Source: an uncultured Collinsella sp.
GTDB lineage: Bacteria > Actinomycetota > Coriobacteriia > Coriobacteriales > Coriobacteriaceae
Length of the DNA: 7,638 nucleotides
Reading direction: 5' to 3'
Assembly (NCBI GenBank): GCA_900754385.1
Contig: CAAECP010000232.1
Span: forward strand, 1 to 7,638
The position numbers were made by a program, and so were the translations under genes. Below are positions 1 through 6,715 of this stretch, in pieces. The notes under the pieces are model-generated. The model saw nothing but the letters and a program-made list of their open reading frames with translations, was not told the DNA's origin and did not search any database. Each line of letters begins with the position of its first letter. Positions within the stretch are counted from its first letter, which is position 1.

Positions 1-1478
1 GCGATATCGGAAAGACGGCCGTCCTCGATACCGGTGAGCTTGGCCTTCTCATCAACGATGATGAACGGCACGCGGTTGGTGGTGTGAGCCGTAAACGGGT
101 GCTTGGAACCGTCGGAAGCAACGTCAAACATGTGGTCGGCGTTGCCGTGGTCGGCGGTAATCAGCGCAAAGCCGCCCTTGGCGAGAATCGCCGGGACAAC
201 CTTGGACAGGGCATCGTCAACAGCCTCAACGGCCTTAACGGCAGCGTCGAAGACACCGGTGTGACCAACCATGTCGCAGTTCGCGAAGTTCACGATGTAG
301 AAATCAGCGCGATCCTCGTTGATGGCGGCGACGAGCTTCTCGGTAACCTCGGGAGCGCTCATCTCGGGCTGCAGATCGTAGGTAGCAACCTTGGGGGAAG
401 CGACGAGCACGCGCTCCTCGCCCTCCTTGGGCTCCTCGATGCCACCGTTGAGGAAGAACGTCACGTGGGCGTACTTCTCGGTCTCGGCAGTGTGCAGCTG
501 CTTCAGGCCATTGGCGGCGATAACGTCGGCCAGGACGTTCTCGGGGAACGTCTTGGGGAAGGCGACCTCGACGTCAAACGTCGGATCATACTCGGTCATC
601 GTCACAAAGTGCGAAAGCTTGATCTGCTCGCGCTCAAAGCCGTCGAACTCCTTGTCCGTGAACACGCGGGTCATCTGACGAGCACGGTCGGGACGGAAGT
701 TGAAGAAGATGGCCGCGTCGCCCTCGTGAATGCCCTCGTTGTGGGCAGCGAAGGGCTCGACGAACTCGTCGCCGCGCGGGTCCTTCTCGTAGTAGGCCTT
801 GATACCGGCAACGGGGTCGGTATCAGCATCGGACGCGTTGACCATGACGTCGTAGGCGCGCTGGATGCGCTCCCAACGATTATCGCGGTCCATGGCCCAA
901 TAACGGCCCGAGACGGTGGCAACGCGAGCGTCGCAACCGGTCTCCTCGGAGATCTTAGCCAGGAAGGCGCAGAACTCACTCATGTAACCGGCACCGGACT
1001 GCGGGTCAACGTCGCGACCATCCATGAAGGCGTGGACGCGAACGGTCTTGACACCGTGCTCGGCAGCCATCTTGACCAGAGCCTCGACGTGGTTCATGTG
1101 AGAATGAACACCGCCAGGGCTCATAAGGCCCATGAGGTGGAGAGTCTTACCGTCAGCCTTGACATCGTCCATAGCCTTGACGAAAACCTCGTTCTTGGCG
1201 ATGGAACCGTCCTTGATGGCATTGTTGATGCGCGAAAGCTCCTGGAACACGATGCGGCCGGCACCGATGTTGAGGTGACCCACCTCGGAGTTACCCATCT
1301 GGCCGTCGGGAAGGCCCACGTCCTCGCCCGAAGCACCGAGCGTGGTGTGGGGGTACTTCTCGTACAGGCCATCAAGGAAGGGCGTCTTGGCAGCGGCGAC
1401 GGCGTTCTCGCCATCGGCCGGAGCAAGGCCGCAGCCATCCATGATAATCAGGAGTGCAGGAAGATGACGTTGTGCCAT
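1..1478 (-). CDS. gpmI: 2,3-bisphosphoglycerate-independent phosphoglycerate mutase, C-terminus cut by window edge
   Basis: This enzyme interconverts 3- and 2-phosphoglycerate in cytoplasmic glycolysis, using two Mn ions and a phosphoserine intermediate (family knowledge). Translating from the ATG at 1478 gives 492 intact codons with no stop, ending ...RLSDIA at the window edge. The family is usually about 510 residues, so roughly 15-20 are missing. Visible motifs are MDG (metal Asp14), MGNSEVGHLN with the phosphorylated Ser64, VHSH (His125), DGRD at 153-156, RYWAMDRD at 192-199, FRPDRARQ at 261-268, NFANCDMVGHTG with Asp402 and His406, TADHGN with Asp443 and His444, and His465. These positions match the known metal ligands closely. 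The start lies 5 bp after the tpiA stop, with AGG just upstream, so it is the last visible gene of the pgk-tpiA-gpmI operon. Cys401 replaces the proline common in NFANPDMVGH, probably a harmless variant. Confidence 0.97.
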   Translation of the reverse strand, partial: MAQRHLPALLIIMDGCGLAPADGENAVAAAKTPFLDGLYEKYPHTTLGASGEDVGLPDGQMGNSEVGHLNIGAGRIVFQELSRINNAIKDGSIAKNEVFVKAMDDVKADGKTLHLMGLMSPGGVHSHMNHVEALVKMAAEHGVKTVRVHAFMDGRDVDPQSGAGYMSEFCAFLAKISEETGCDARVATVSGRYWAMDRDNRWERIQRAYDVMVNASDADTDPVAGIKAYYEKDPRGDEFVEPFAAHNEGIHEGDAAIFFNFRPDRARQMTRVFTDKEFDGFEREQIKLSHFVTMTEYDPTFDVEVAFPKTFPENVLADVIAANGLKQLHTAETEKYAHVTFFLNGGIEEPKEGEERVLVASPKVATYDLQPEMSAPEVTEKLVAAINEDRADFYIVNFANCDMVGHTGVFDAAVKAVEAVDDALSKVVPAILAKGGFALITADHGNADHMFDVASDGSKHPFTAHTTNRVPFIIVDEKAKLTGIEDGRLSDI

Positions 1479-1483
1479 ATGTC

Positions 1484-2251
1484 CTACTCGCCTGCCTTGA
1501 CGACCATAGAGGCAAAGTCAGCAGCCTTGAGCGAAGCGCCGCCCACGAGGGCACCGTCAACGTCGGGCTTGGCGACGAGCTCGGCAATGTTGCCGGGCTT
1601 GGCGGAACCGCCGTAGAGAACGCGGATGCCGTTGGCGAGCTCCTCGCCGAACATCTCCTTGAGGGTCTCACGGATAGCACCGCAGACCTCCTGAGCGTCC
1701 TCGGCGGTAGCGGTCTTGCCGGTGCCGATGGCCCAGATGGGCTCGTAGGCGACGACGACCTGCTTGGGGCAGGTGATCTCAAGACCAGCAAGGCCAGCCT
1801 TGACCTGGTTCACGACGTGCTCGACATAGGTGCCAGCCTCGCGGACCTCGAGGGACTCGCCGCAGCAGAAGACGGGAACAAGGCCGGCGGCAACGAGAGC
1901 CTTAGCCTTCTTGTTCTGGTCCTCGTCGGTCTCGTGGAAGTAGTCGCGACGCTCGGAGTGACCGATGATGCAGTAGGTGCAGCCAGCGGACTTGAGCATG
2001 TCGCAAGAGGACTCACCGGTGAAGGCACCCTTGGCCTCCCAGTACACGTTCTGTGCACCGAGGGCAATGGGGGCAGCCTGAATACGGTCATGAACCGTGG
2101 TGATGTCGATGGTCGGAGGGCAGACGAGCACCTCGACGCCGGCCGGAACCTCGGGCAGAGCCTGAGCCAGCTCGTCGGCGAGCTTGGCGGCCTCGGCGAC
2201 GTCGTTGTTCATCTTCCAGTTACCAGCGATAAGAAGGGTGCGATTAGGCAT
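1484..2251 (-). CDS. tpiA: Triosephosphate isomerase
   Basis: Cytoplasmic TIM-barrel enzyme that interconverts dihydroxyacetone phosphate and glyceraldehyde 3-phosphate. The 255-residue product is complete and normal in length. All catalytic positions are visible: Asn11 and Lys13 in GNWKM, electrophile His98 in IIGHSERR, and the base Glu170 in AYEPIWAIGTGKTAT, which also carries the flexible loop 6. The phosphate-binding YGGSAKPGN lies at 213-221 and GALVGGASL near 233-241. The start at 2251 is chosen because MPNRTLLIAGNWKM is the canonical N-terminus and GGAGG (2261-2265) lies 9 nt upstream; an in-frame extension to 2314 would run into pgk and resembles no TIM. The start codon overlaps the pgk stop in ATGCCTAA, an 8-bp overlap that suggests translational coupling. 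The gene ends with TAG, 5 bp before gpmI. Confidence 0.98.
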   Translation of the reverse strand: MPNRTLLIAGNWKMNNDVAEAAKLADELAQALPEVPAGVEVLVCPPTIDITTVHDRIQAAPIALGAQNVYWEAKGAFTGESSCDMLKSAGCTYCIIGHSERRDYFHETDEDQNKKAKALVAAGLVPVFCCGESLEVREAGTYVEHVVNQVKAGLAGLEITCPKQVVVAYEPIWAIGTGKTATAEDAQEVCGAIRETLKEMFGEELANGIRVLYGGSAKPGNIAELVAKPDVDGALVGGASLKAADFASMVVKAGE

Positions 2252-3434
2252 CGAGAAGCGCCTCCACTCCGGGCAGGGCCTTACCCTCGACGAGCTCCAT
2301 GGAAGCGCCACCACCGGTGGAGATCCAGCTCATCTTGTCGGCCAGGTTGAACTTGTTGACAGCTGCGACAGAGTCGCCACCGCCGATGATCGAGGTGCAG
2401 TCGGCATCGGCGACAGCCTCGGCGATAGCCTGGGTGCCGTGAGCGAAGTTGTCGAACTCGAAGACGCCCATGGGACCATTCCAGAACACAGTCTTGGCGC
2501 CCTTGACGGCCTCGGCGTAAAGCTCCTCGGTCTTGGGGCCGATGTCCATACCCTCACGATCGTCGGGGATAGCGTCGGAAGCGACAACCTCGGGGACAGC
2601 GTCCTCGCCAAAGTGATCGGCAACGCGGTTGTCGATGGGGAGCAGGATCTTGACGCCCTTCTCCTCGGCCTTCTTGAGCATCTCGCCAGCGCGCTCGACC
2701 CAGTCCTCTTCCTTGAGGGACTGACCGACGGACAGGCCCTGAGCCAGGAAGAAGGTGTAGGCCATACCGCCACCGATGATCAGGGTGTCAGCAGAGTCGA
2801 TGAGGTGATCGAGAACGCCGATCTTGGAGGAAACCTTGGAACCGCCGACGATGGCGACGAAGGGGCGCTCGGGCTCGGCGAAGATGCCGGTCAGCGTGTC
2901 GACCTCCTTCTCGAGCAGGAAGCCGGCGACGGCAGGCAGGTAAGCGGCGGGGCCCACGACGGAACCCTGGGCGCGGTGAGCGGTGCCGAAGGCATCGAGA
3001 ACGAAGACGTCACCATAGGAAGCGAGCTTCTTGGCGATCTCGGGATCGTTCTTCTTCTCACGCTTATCGAAGCGGACGTTCTCGAGAACGAGGACCTTGC
3101 CCGGCTCGACGGCGGCAACAGCCTCAGCAGCCTTCTCGCCGTAGGTGTCGGCGACAAAGGCAACGTCGAGACCAGAGAGCTCGGCGAGCTTCTTGGCGAC
3201 AGGCTCAAGGGAGAGCTCGGGCTGGAAGCCGGTGCCCTCGGGACGGCCGAGGTGGCTCATGAGGATGACGCGAGCGTTGTGCTCAACGAGATAGTTGATG
3301 GTGGGCAGGGCAGCCTTGATACGGGTGGTGTCGCCAACGACGCCATCCTTGATAGGCACGTTGAAGTCAACGCGGACGAGAACGCGCTTGCCGTCGACAT
3401 CGATGTCGCGAACGGTCTTCTTGGTAAAGGCCAT
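2244..3434 (-). CDS. pgk: Phosphoglycerate kinase
   Basis: Transfers phosphate from 1,3-bisphosphoglycerate to ADP, the first ATP-yielding step of glycolysis, in the cytoplasm. The 396-residue product is the usual bacterial size. The N-terminal substrate domain shows the family signature RVDFNVP at 21-27, HLGRP at 61-65 and the basic LENVRF segment at 117-122. The C-terminal nucleotide domain shows GGSKVSSKI at 197-205, GPMGVFE at 320-326, GGGDSVAAV at 351-359 and STGGGASMELVEGK at 372-385. The start at 3434 gives the canonical MAFTKKTVRD N-terminus, with GAAAGG (3446-3451) 11 nt upstream; the in-frame ATG at 3470 lies inside a leader hairpin and adds a non-conserved tail. It leads the pgk-tpiA-gpmI cluster. 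A terminator separates it from gap, so it needs its own promoter or readthrough. Confidence 0.98.
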   Translation of the reverse strand: MAFTKKTVRDIDVDGKRVLVRVDFNVPIKDGVVGDTTRIKAALPTINYLVEHNARVILMSHLGRPEGTGFQPELSLEPVAKKLAELSGLDVAFVADTYGEKAAEAVAAVEPGKVLVLENVRFDKREKKNDPEIAKKLASYGDVFVLDAFGTAHRAQGSVVGPAAYLPAVAGFLLEKEVDTLTGIFAEPERPFVAIVGGSKVSSKIGVLDHLIDSADTLIIGGGMAYTFFLAQGLSVGQSLKEEDWVERAGEMLKKAEEKGVKILLPIDNRVADHFGEDAVPEVVASDAIPDDREGMDIGPKTEELYAEAVKGAKTVFWNGPMGVFEFDNFAHGTQAIAEAVADADCTSIIGGGDSVAAVNKFNLADKMSWISTGGGASMELVEGKALPGVEALLDA

Positions 3435-3457
3435 GTTTGCTTCTACCTTTCGTACGT

Positions 3458-3480
3458 GTCTGCCTCCCATTACGGCAGAC
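3458..3480 (-). promoter_or_regulatory. Short hairpin in the pgk leader
   Basis: GTCTGCC and GGCAGAC form a perfect 7-bp inverted repeat around a 9-nt loop, between the gap terminator and the pgk RBS. It ends 6 nt upstream of the GAAAGG. Seen directly; it could stabilise the leader or be a protein-binding site. There is no T-run after it, so it is not a terminator. Confidence 0.4.
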
Positions 3481-3485
3481 GATTT

Positions 3486-3491
3486 CTTATA
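3486..3491 (-). promoter_or_regulatory. Possible -10 box of a pgk promoter
   Basis: TATAAG on the minus strand resembles TATAAT and is the only good -10 candidate in the roughly 55 bp between the gap terminator and pgk. It sits on the terminator's own T-run. The only upstream -35-like hexamer (TTACAC, spaced 19 nt) is poor and falls in the terminator loop. A weak call; readthrough from gap is the alternative. Confidence 0.2.
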
Positions 3492-3537
3492 AAAAGGGCG
3501 CGACCCTAGGGTGTAAGCCCTATAAGGCCGCGCCCTT
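3491..3537 (-). terminator. Rho-independent terminator of gap
   Basis: On the minus strand AAGGGCGCGGCC (3526-3537) pairs with GGTCGCGCCCTT (3494-3505) in a 12-bp stem with one G-U pair. Inside it TAGGG and CCCTA form a further 5-bp stem with a 6-nt loop. The stem is followed directly by five T residues and then ATAAG. It begins 37 bp after the gap stop codon and should end most gap transcripts before pgk. Confidence 0.88.
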
Positions 3538-3574
3538 CTTTAGACGCTCAACGAGCTATTCGCTAAAAGCTAAA

Positions 3575-4600
3575 TTAAGCAACGAACTTCTCGAAGTACT
3601 TGATGGTGCGGACCATCTGAGAGGTGTAGGAGTTCTCGTTGTCGTACCAAGAGGTGACCTGAACGAGGGTCTGACCGTTGCCGAGGTCAGAGCACATGGT
3701 CTGAGTGGCGTCGAAGATGGAGCCGTGGGTCTCGCCGATGATGTCGGTGGAGACGATGTCGTCCTCGTTGTAGCCGAAGGTCTCGGAGATGGTGGCAGCG
3801 TAGGCCTTCATAGCGGCGTTGACCTCGTCGACGGTGACCTTCTTGTCAACGACAGCGTAGAGGTTGGTGATGGAGCCGGTCGGCGTCGGGACGCGCTGGG
3901 CGGCACCGATGAGCTTACCGTTGAGCTCGGGGAGAACCAGGCCGATAGCCTTGGCAGCACCGGTGGTGTTGGGGACGATGTTAACGGCGCAGGCGCGGCT
4001 ACGACGCTTGTTGCCCTTGCGCTGCGGGCCGTCGAGCGGCATCTGGTCGCCAGTCCAGGCGTGAATGGTGGTCATGATGCCGGACACGATGGGAGCGAAG
4101 TCGTTCAGACCCTTGGCCATCGGGGCGAGGCAGTTGGTGGTGCAGGAAGCAGCGGAGATGATGTTGTCCTCAGCGGTCAGCGTCTCATGGTTGACGTTGT
4201 ACACGATGGTGGGCAGATCGCTGCCAGCCGGAGCGGAGATGACGACCTTCTTGGCGCCAGCGTTGATGTGGGCCTGAGCCTTAGCCTTGCTGGTGTAGAA
4301 GCCGGTGCACTCGAGAACGACGTCAACGTCGAGGTCGCCCCAAGGCAGGTTGTTGGCGTCGGCCTCCTTGTAGATCTTGATCTCCTTGCCGTCAACGGTG
4401 ATGGAATCCTCGCCAGCAACGACCTCGTGATCGCGAGCGTAGTTGCCCTGCGTGGAGTCGTACTTCAGCAGGTAAGCGAGCATATCGGGAGAGGTGAGGT
4501 CGTTGATAGCGACGATCTCGGAGCCCTCATGACCGAACATCTGACGGAAAGCCAGACGACCGATGCGACCGAAGCCGTTAATAGCAACCTTTACTGCCAT
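3575..4600 (-). CDS. gap: Glyceraldehyde-3-phosphate dehydrogenase, NAD-type
   Basis: Oxidises glyceraldehyde 3-phosphate to 1,3-bisphosphoglycerate with NAD+ in the cytoplasm, feeding Pgk encoded just downstream. The product has 341 residues, typical of type I GAPDH. The Rossmann fold shows NGFGRIGR at 8-15 and NDL at 33-35; the acidic Asp34 favours NAD over NADP. The active site is SCTTNCLAP with Cys153, and His180 in [10 protein letters not shown] is the partner base. The S-loop [25 protein letters not shown] (194-218 region) and the C-terminal SWYDNENSY complete the pattern. The start at 4600 is supported by [14 protein letters not shown] and by AAAGGAG (4606-4612) 5 nt upstream; the in-frame extension to 4702 would cover the promoter and leader. 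It probably forms a single-gene transcript, with its own promoter and a strong terminator. Confidence 0.98.
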   Translation of the reverse strand: MAVKVAINGFGRIGRLAFRQMFGHEGSEIVAINDLTSPDMLAYLLKYDSTQGNYARDHEVVAGEDSITVDGKEIKIYKEADANNLPWGDLDVDVVLECTGFYTSKAKAQAHINAGAKKVVISAPAGSDLPTIVYNVNHETLTAEDNIISAASCTTNCLAPMAKGLNDFAPIVSGIMTTIHAWTGDQMPLDGPQRKGNKRRSRACAVNIVPNTTGAAKAIGLVLPELNGKLIGAAQRVPTPTGSITNLYAVVDKKVTVDEVNAAMKAYAATISETFGYNEDDIVSTDIIGETHGSIFDATQTMCSDLGNGQTLVQVTSWYDNENSYTSQMVRTIKYFEKFVA

Positions 4601-4617
4601 TGTGTCTCCTTTCGTAA

Positions 4618-4652
4618 GGCCCCCGCGAGCTACAGCGCCCGCCGTTGAGGCC
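4618..4652 (-). promoter_or_regulatory. Hairpin in the gap 5' leader
   Basis: Two stacked stems are visible in minus-strand RNA: GGCCTC (4647-4652) with GGGGCC (4618-4623), and inside it GCGGGC (4637-4642) with GCTCGC (4625-4630) around a 6-nt loop GCTGTA. Each stem has one G-U pair, and a 4-nt/1-nt internal loop separates them. The structure ends 5 nt before the AAAGGAG ribosome-binding site. It may protect the transcript or influence translation; it is not followed by a T-run. Confidence 0.5.
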
Positions 4653-4672
4653 CACAAACTAACCACTCGCCT

Positions 4673-4702
4673 AATATACCTTTTTTTTGACTTGAATTTC
4701 AC
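4673..4702 (-). promoter_or_regulatory. Probable sigma-A-type promoter of gap
   Basis: TATATT (4673-4678) is a 5/6 match to the -10 consensus, and GTGAAA (4697-4702) is a 4/6 match to TTGACA at 18-nt spacing. The spacer carries an A8 run. A start near 4666 would give a leader of about 65 nt containing the hairpin and RBS. The box sits in a clearly AT-rich stretch between GC-rich genes. Confidence 0.55.
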
Positions 4703-4718
4703 GAGAATGCTCGAAATT
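4695..4718. repeat. Inverted repeat overlapping the gap -35 region, possible operator
   Basis: AATTTC (4695-4700) and GAAATT (4713-4718) are perfect 6-bp inverted half-sites separated by 12 bp. GAG/CTC pairs lie inside but off-centre by two bases. The left half overlaps the proposed -35 hexamer, which is where a repressor would act. No regulator is identifiable from the site alone. Confidence 0.4.
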
Positions 4719-4734
4719 GAAAATCAAATTTACG

Positions 4735-4748
4735 TTAAAACGTTTTAA
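4735..4748. repeat. Perfect 14-bp palindrome TTAAAACGTTTTAA upstream of gap
   Basis: All 14 positions are self-complementary with a central CG step, the general layout of LacI/CcpA-family operators. It is centred roughly 75 bp upstream of the inferred gap start and 50 bp after the whiA stop. It has no loop and an AT-rich stem, so it is a poor terminator and more likely a protein-binding site, if functional. The remainder of the spacer up to 4793 shows nothing I can name. Confidence 0.4.
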
Positions 4749-4793
4749 AGACTAAAATAGCAGTTAAATCCATATATAAGTCGATACTTCAAA

Positions 4794-5723
4794 CTACCTG
4801 TTTGCTTCAATGAGCTTTTCAAGCCGTAAAACACGATGGTAGAGGGCCGACTTCGACAAGGGAGGGTCAGCCATCTCCCCCAAATCACGCAGTGACAGAT
4901 CGGGGTAGCGCTCGCGCAGGTCGCAAAAGACCGCCAAGGCATCCGGAAGCGCATCGCGAAGGCCACGCTGCTCGAGCTCATCGATCAACGCAAGCTGATG
5001 CTGGGCGGCACCGGCGCTTCTGGTCTGGTTGGCGAGCTCGGCGTTCACGCGACGGTTTACGTCGTTCTTAACCAATTTGACCGCGCGCGCTTCCTCGATC
5101 TCGGCAACGCTGCGCTTGGCGCCGACCAGCTTTAGGAGCTGCTCGATCTCCTCGGCGCTCTTAATGTACACGGCATATGACCCCCGCCGCGCATTAACAC
5201 GAGCATGGACCCCAATCTGCTCCAACAGATCGCAAAGCCCCTTGGCATATTGCTCGCCCTGCACCGCGATCTCCAAATGAAAATCGCCGCGTGGATCGGC
5301 CACGAAGCCGCCCGCGATGAGCGCGCCGCGGATATAGGCAAGCCTGCAGCAGGGACGGGCAACGATATGTCGGGGCACGCCGGCGACAAGTCCTCCCCTG
5401 CGGTCGAGGATGCCCAGCAGCACCAGAGCCTTATCCAGGTCTGGCTGATCAGGCAAGGTGATGAGGTAGTTTCGAACCTTATGCAATACAGATTTACGAA
5501 CGGTGAATTCCGTTTTGAGCTTAAGGATGCGATGCGTCAGTGTGATCATCGTGCGCGCGACGGCGCCCGTCTCGGTCGCGACCGTCAAACGATACCGCCC
5601 GGAGCCGGCCAGCGAAAGTGTACCGCTCACACGCGTCAGGGCGGCAAGCGTCGACAAATCGCAGTATTCACATTCGGGTTCGCAGCGCGCGAGTTCGTCA
5701 CGCACCTCGGCGGTAAACGACAT
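4794..5723 (-). CDS. whiA: DNA-binding regulator WhiA
   Basis: WhiA is a conserved Gram-positive DNA-binding protein, linked to sporulation in Streptomyces and to division and chromosome segregation in Bacillus. The 309-residue product is near normal length. The N-terminal part is a degenerate LAGLIDADG-like domain with the family stretch CCRLAYIRGALIAGGF at 125-140 followed by DPRGDFHLEI. The linker carries NDVNRRVNAELAN at 220-232 and a QTRSAGAAQHQL segment. The C-terminal helix-turn-helix is at about 277-303, with LSLRDLGEMADPPLSKSALYHR. The start MSFTAEVRDELAR is canonical; it lies 6 bp after the rapZ stop with only a weak AGG, so coupling to rapZ translation is likely. An unusual cysteine run, Cys14-x3-Cys18-x2-Cys21, stands at the N-terminus, plus Cys125-Cys126. 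The HTH reads KSALYHR where many homologues read KSGVNHR. No clear terminator follows. Confidence 0.95.
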   Translation of the reverse strand: MSFTAEVRDELARCEPECEYCDLSTLAALTRVSGTLSLAGSGRYRLTVATETGAVARTMITLTHRILKLKTEFTVRKSVLHKVRNYLITLPDQPDLDKALVLLGILDRRGGLVAGVPRHIVARPCCRLAYIRGALIAGGFVADPRGDFHLEIAVQGEQYAKGLCDLLEQIGVHARVNARRGSYAVYIKSAEEIEQLLKLVGAKRSVAEIEEARAVKLVKNDVNRRVNAELANQTRSAGAAQHQLALIDELEQRGLRDALPDALAVFCDLRERYPDLSLRDLGEMADPPLSKSALYHRVLRLEKLIEANR

Positions 5724-5729
5724 GCAGGC

Positions 5730-6650
5730 CTATGCTTTCGTGTTGGCGCGCGACAGGTCGCGGTGGGAAATGCTCACGTGATATTGAGCGCCTTCCAAAT
5801 AACGTGCCGTGGCCTCGGCGATGGCAACGCTGCGGTGTTGACCGCCCGTGCAGCCGATGGCAATAGAAAGCTGTGGCTTGCCCTCCGCGATATAGCCCGG
5901 CATCACCGTATCGAGCAGCTGCGTCCAAGCTTTCCAGAACTCCTGGGTCTTGGGATGGTCCAGAACAAAGTCGGAGACCTTCTTATCGAGACCGGTCATG
6001 GTGCGCATCTCGGGATCGTAGAACGGATTGGGCAGGAAGCGAACGTCGATCATAATGTCCGCCTCAACGGGCATACCGTGCTTAAAGCCAAACGAGAACA
6101 CGTGGACGTCCATGAGCTGCTGGTCGGACAACTCGGAGAACGCCATGCGCAATTTGTTGCGCAGGGCAGAGGTGCGCAGGCGGCTCGTGTCGATGATCAT
6201 ATCGGCTCGATCGCGCACACCCTGCAGCTGCAGGCGCTCGCGCTGAATCGCATCGGCCGTGGTCTCCCCCGGCTTGGCAATGGGATGGCGGCGGCGGTTT
6301 TCGCTATAACGACGGATCAGCACCTCGTCTGAGGCCTCGAGAAACACAATGTCACAGCTCATCTCGCGCTCCTCGAGTGCGGCAACGGCATCGAGCAGCT
6401 CATCGAACAAGCCCTGGCTGCGCAGGTCGCAGGTGACGGCAAGATGCCTGCCCACGCCCGTATTGATGCCGACGAGTTCGGCAAGCTGGGAGATCAGACG
6501 CGGAGGCAAATTGTCGATGCAAAAGTAGCCCATGTCCTCAAACACATGCATGGCCTGCGTTCGGCCCGATCCGGACATTCCGGTGATGATGACGATATCG
6601 GGGATGCGCTCCGAGCGCTCCGCCGCATCCATGGCATCTCCCTTTTGCAT
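5730..6650 (-). CDS. rapZ: RNase adapter / nucleotide-binding protein RapZ (YvcJ family)
   Basis: The family binds nucleotides and, in E. coli, presents the small RNA GlmZ to RNase E to tune amino-sugar synthesis; in Gram-positives the YvcJ role is less defined. The product has 306 residues. The N-terminal P-loop is GMSGSGRT (24-31), followed by FEDMGYFCIDNLPP (37-50). FLEASDEVLIRRYSENRRRHP spans about 103-123. The C-terminal domain shows SFGFKHGMPVEAD (186-198), DVRFLPNPFY (202-211) and GCTGGQHRS (266-274). The P-loop lysine is replaced by Arg30, as in some actinobacterial homologues. The start at 6650 has AGGAGG 5 nt upstream; ATG 6632 (MDAAERSERI), with GGGAG before it, is a credible alternative. 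It stops with TAG 6 bp before whiA, making a two-gene unit without yvcK between them. Confidence 0.95.
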   Translation of the reverse strand: MQKGDAMDAAERSERIPDIVIITGMSGSGRTQAMHVFEDMGYFCIDNLPPRLISQLAELVGINTGVGRHLAVTCDLRSQGLFDELLDAVAALEEREMSCDIVFLEASDEVLIRRYSENRRRHPIAKPGETTADAIQRERLQLQGVRDRADMIIDTSRLRTSALRNKLRMAFSELSDQQLMDVHVFSFGFKHGMPVEADIMIDVRFLPNPFYDPEMRTMTGLDKKVSDFVLDHPKTQEFWKAWTQLLDTVMPGYIAEGKPQLSIAIGCTGGQHRSVAIAEATARYLEGAQYHVSISHRDLSRANTKA

Positions 6651-6655
6651 GTGTG

Positions 6656-6661
6656 CCTCCT
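6656..6661 (-). promoter_or_regulatory. Ribosome-binding site of rapZ
   Basis: AGGAGG, a full match to the core anti-SD, lies 5 nt before the ATG at 6650. It favours that start over the internal ATG at 6632. It directly abuts the T-run of the hairpin at 6662-6697, so it would be lost from any transcript ended there. Confidence 0.7.
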
Positions 6662-6697
6662 AAAACAAGCGCGGGACCCGGCCAGCGGATCCCGCGC
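6662..6697 (-). terminator. Terminator-like hairpin between nanE and rapZ
   Basis: On the minus strand GCGCGGGATCC (6687-6697) pairs with GGGTCCCGCGC (6669-6679) in an 11-bp GC-rich stem with one U-G pair and a 7-nt loop, followed by TTGTTTT. It lies 52 bp after the nanE stop and fits a nanE terminator. It ends only 12 nt from the rapZ start codon, so rapZ mRNA starting upstream must read through it. Confidence 0.7.
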
Positions 6698-6715
6698 GAT
6701 CAATTGCCTTTATTG

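Noticed and set aside
3541..3574. TTTAG...CTAAA and GCTC/GAGC pairs just after the gap stop
   Set aside because: Stems of 4-5 bp with weak composition, expected by chance and overshadowed by the strong terminator next to them.
84..4648. Long open plus-strand frames opposite gpmI, tpiA, pgk and gap (up to about 510 codons)
   Set aside because: Each is in exact codon register with the minus-strand gene. They stay open because those genes avoid the codons TTA, CTA and TCA, whose complements are stops. The products are low-complexity and match no family.
4681..4688. T8 run on the plus strand as a terminator
   Set aside because: No hairpin lies directly before it on the plus strand and no plus-strand gene needs ending. 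On the minus strand it is an A-run in the gap promoter spacer.
4740..4793. Terminator for whiA
   Set aside because: No GC-rich stem with a T-run could be found after the whiA stop; the only symmetric element is the loopless AT palindrome.
5205..6332. Plus-strand open frame of 375 codons across whiA and rapZ
   Set aside because: Also in codon register with both conserved minus-strand genes and without a plausible RBS or recognisable domain.
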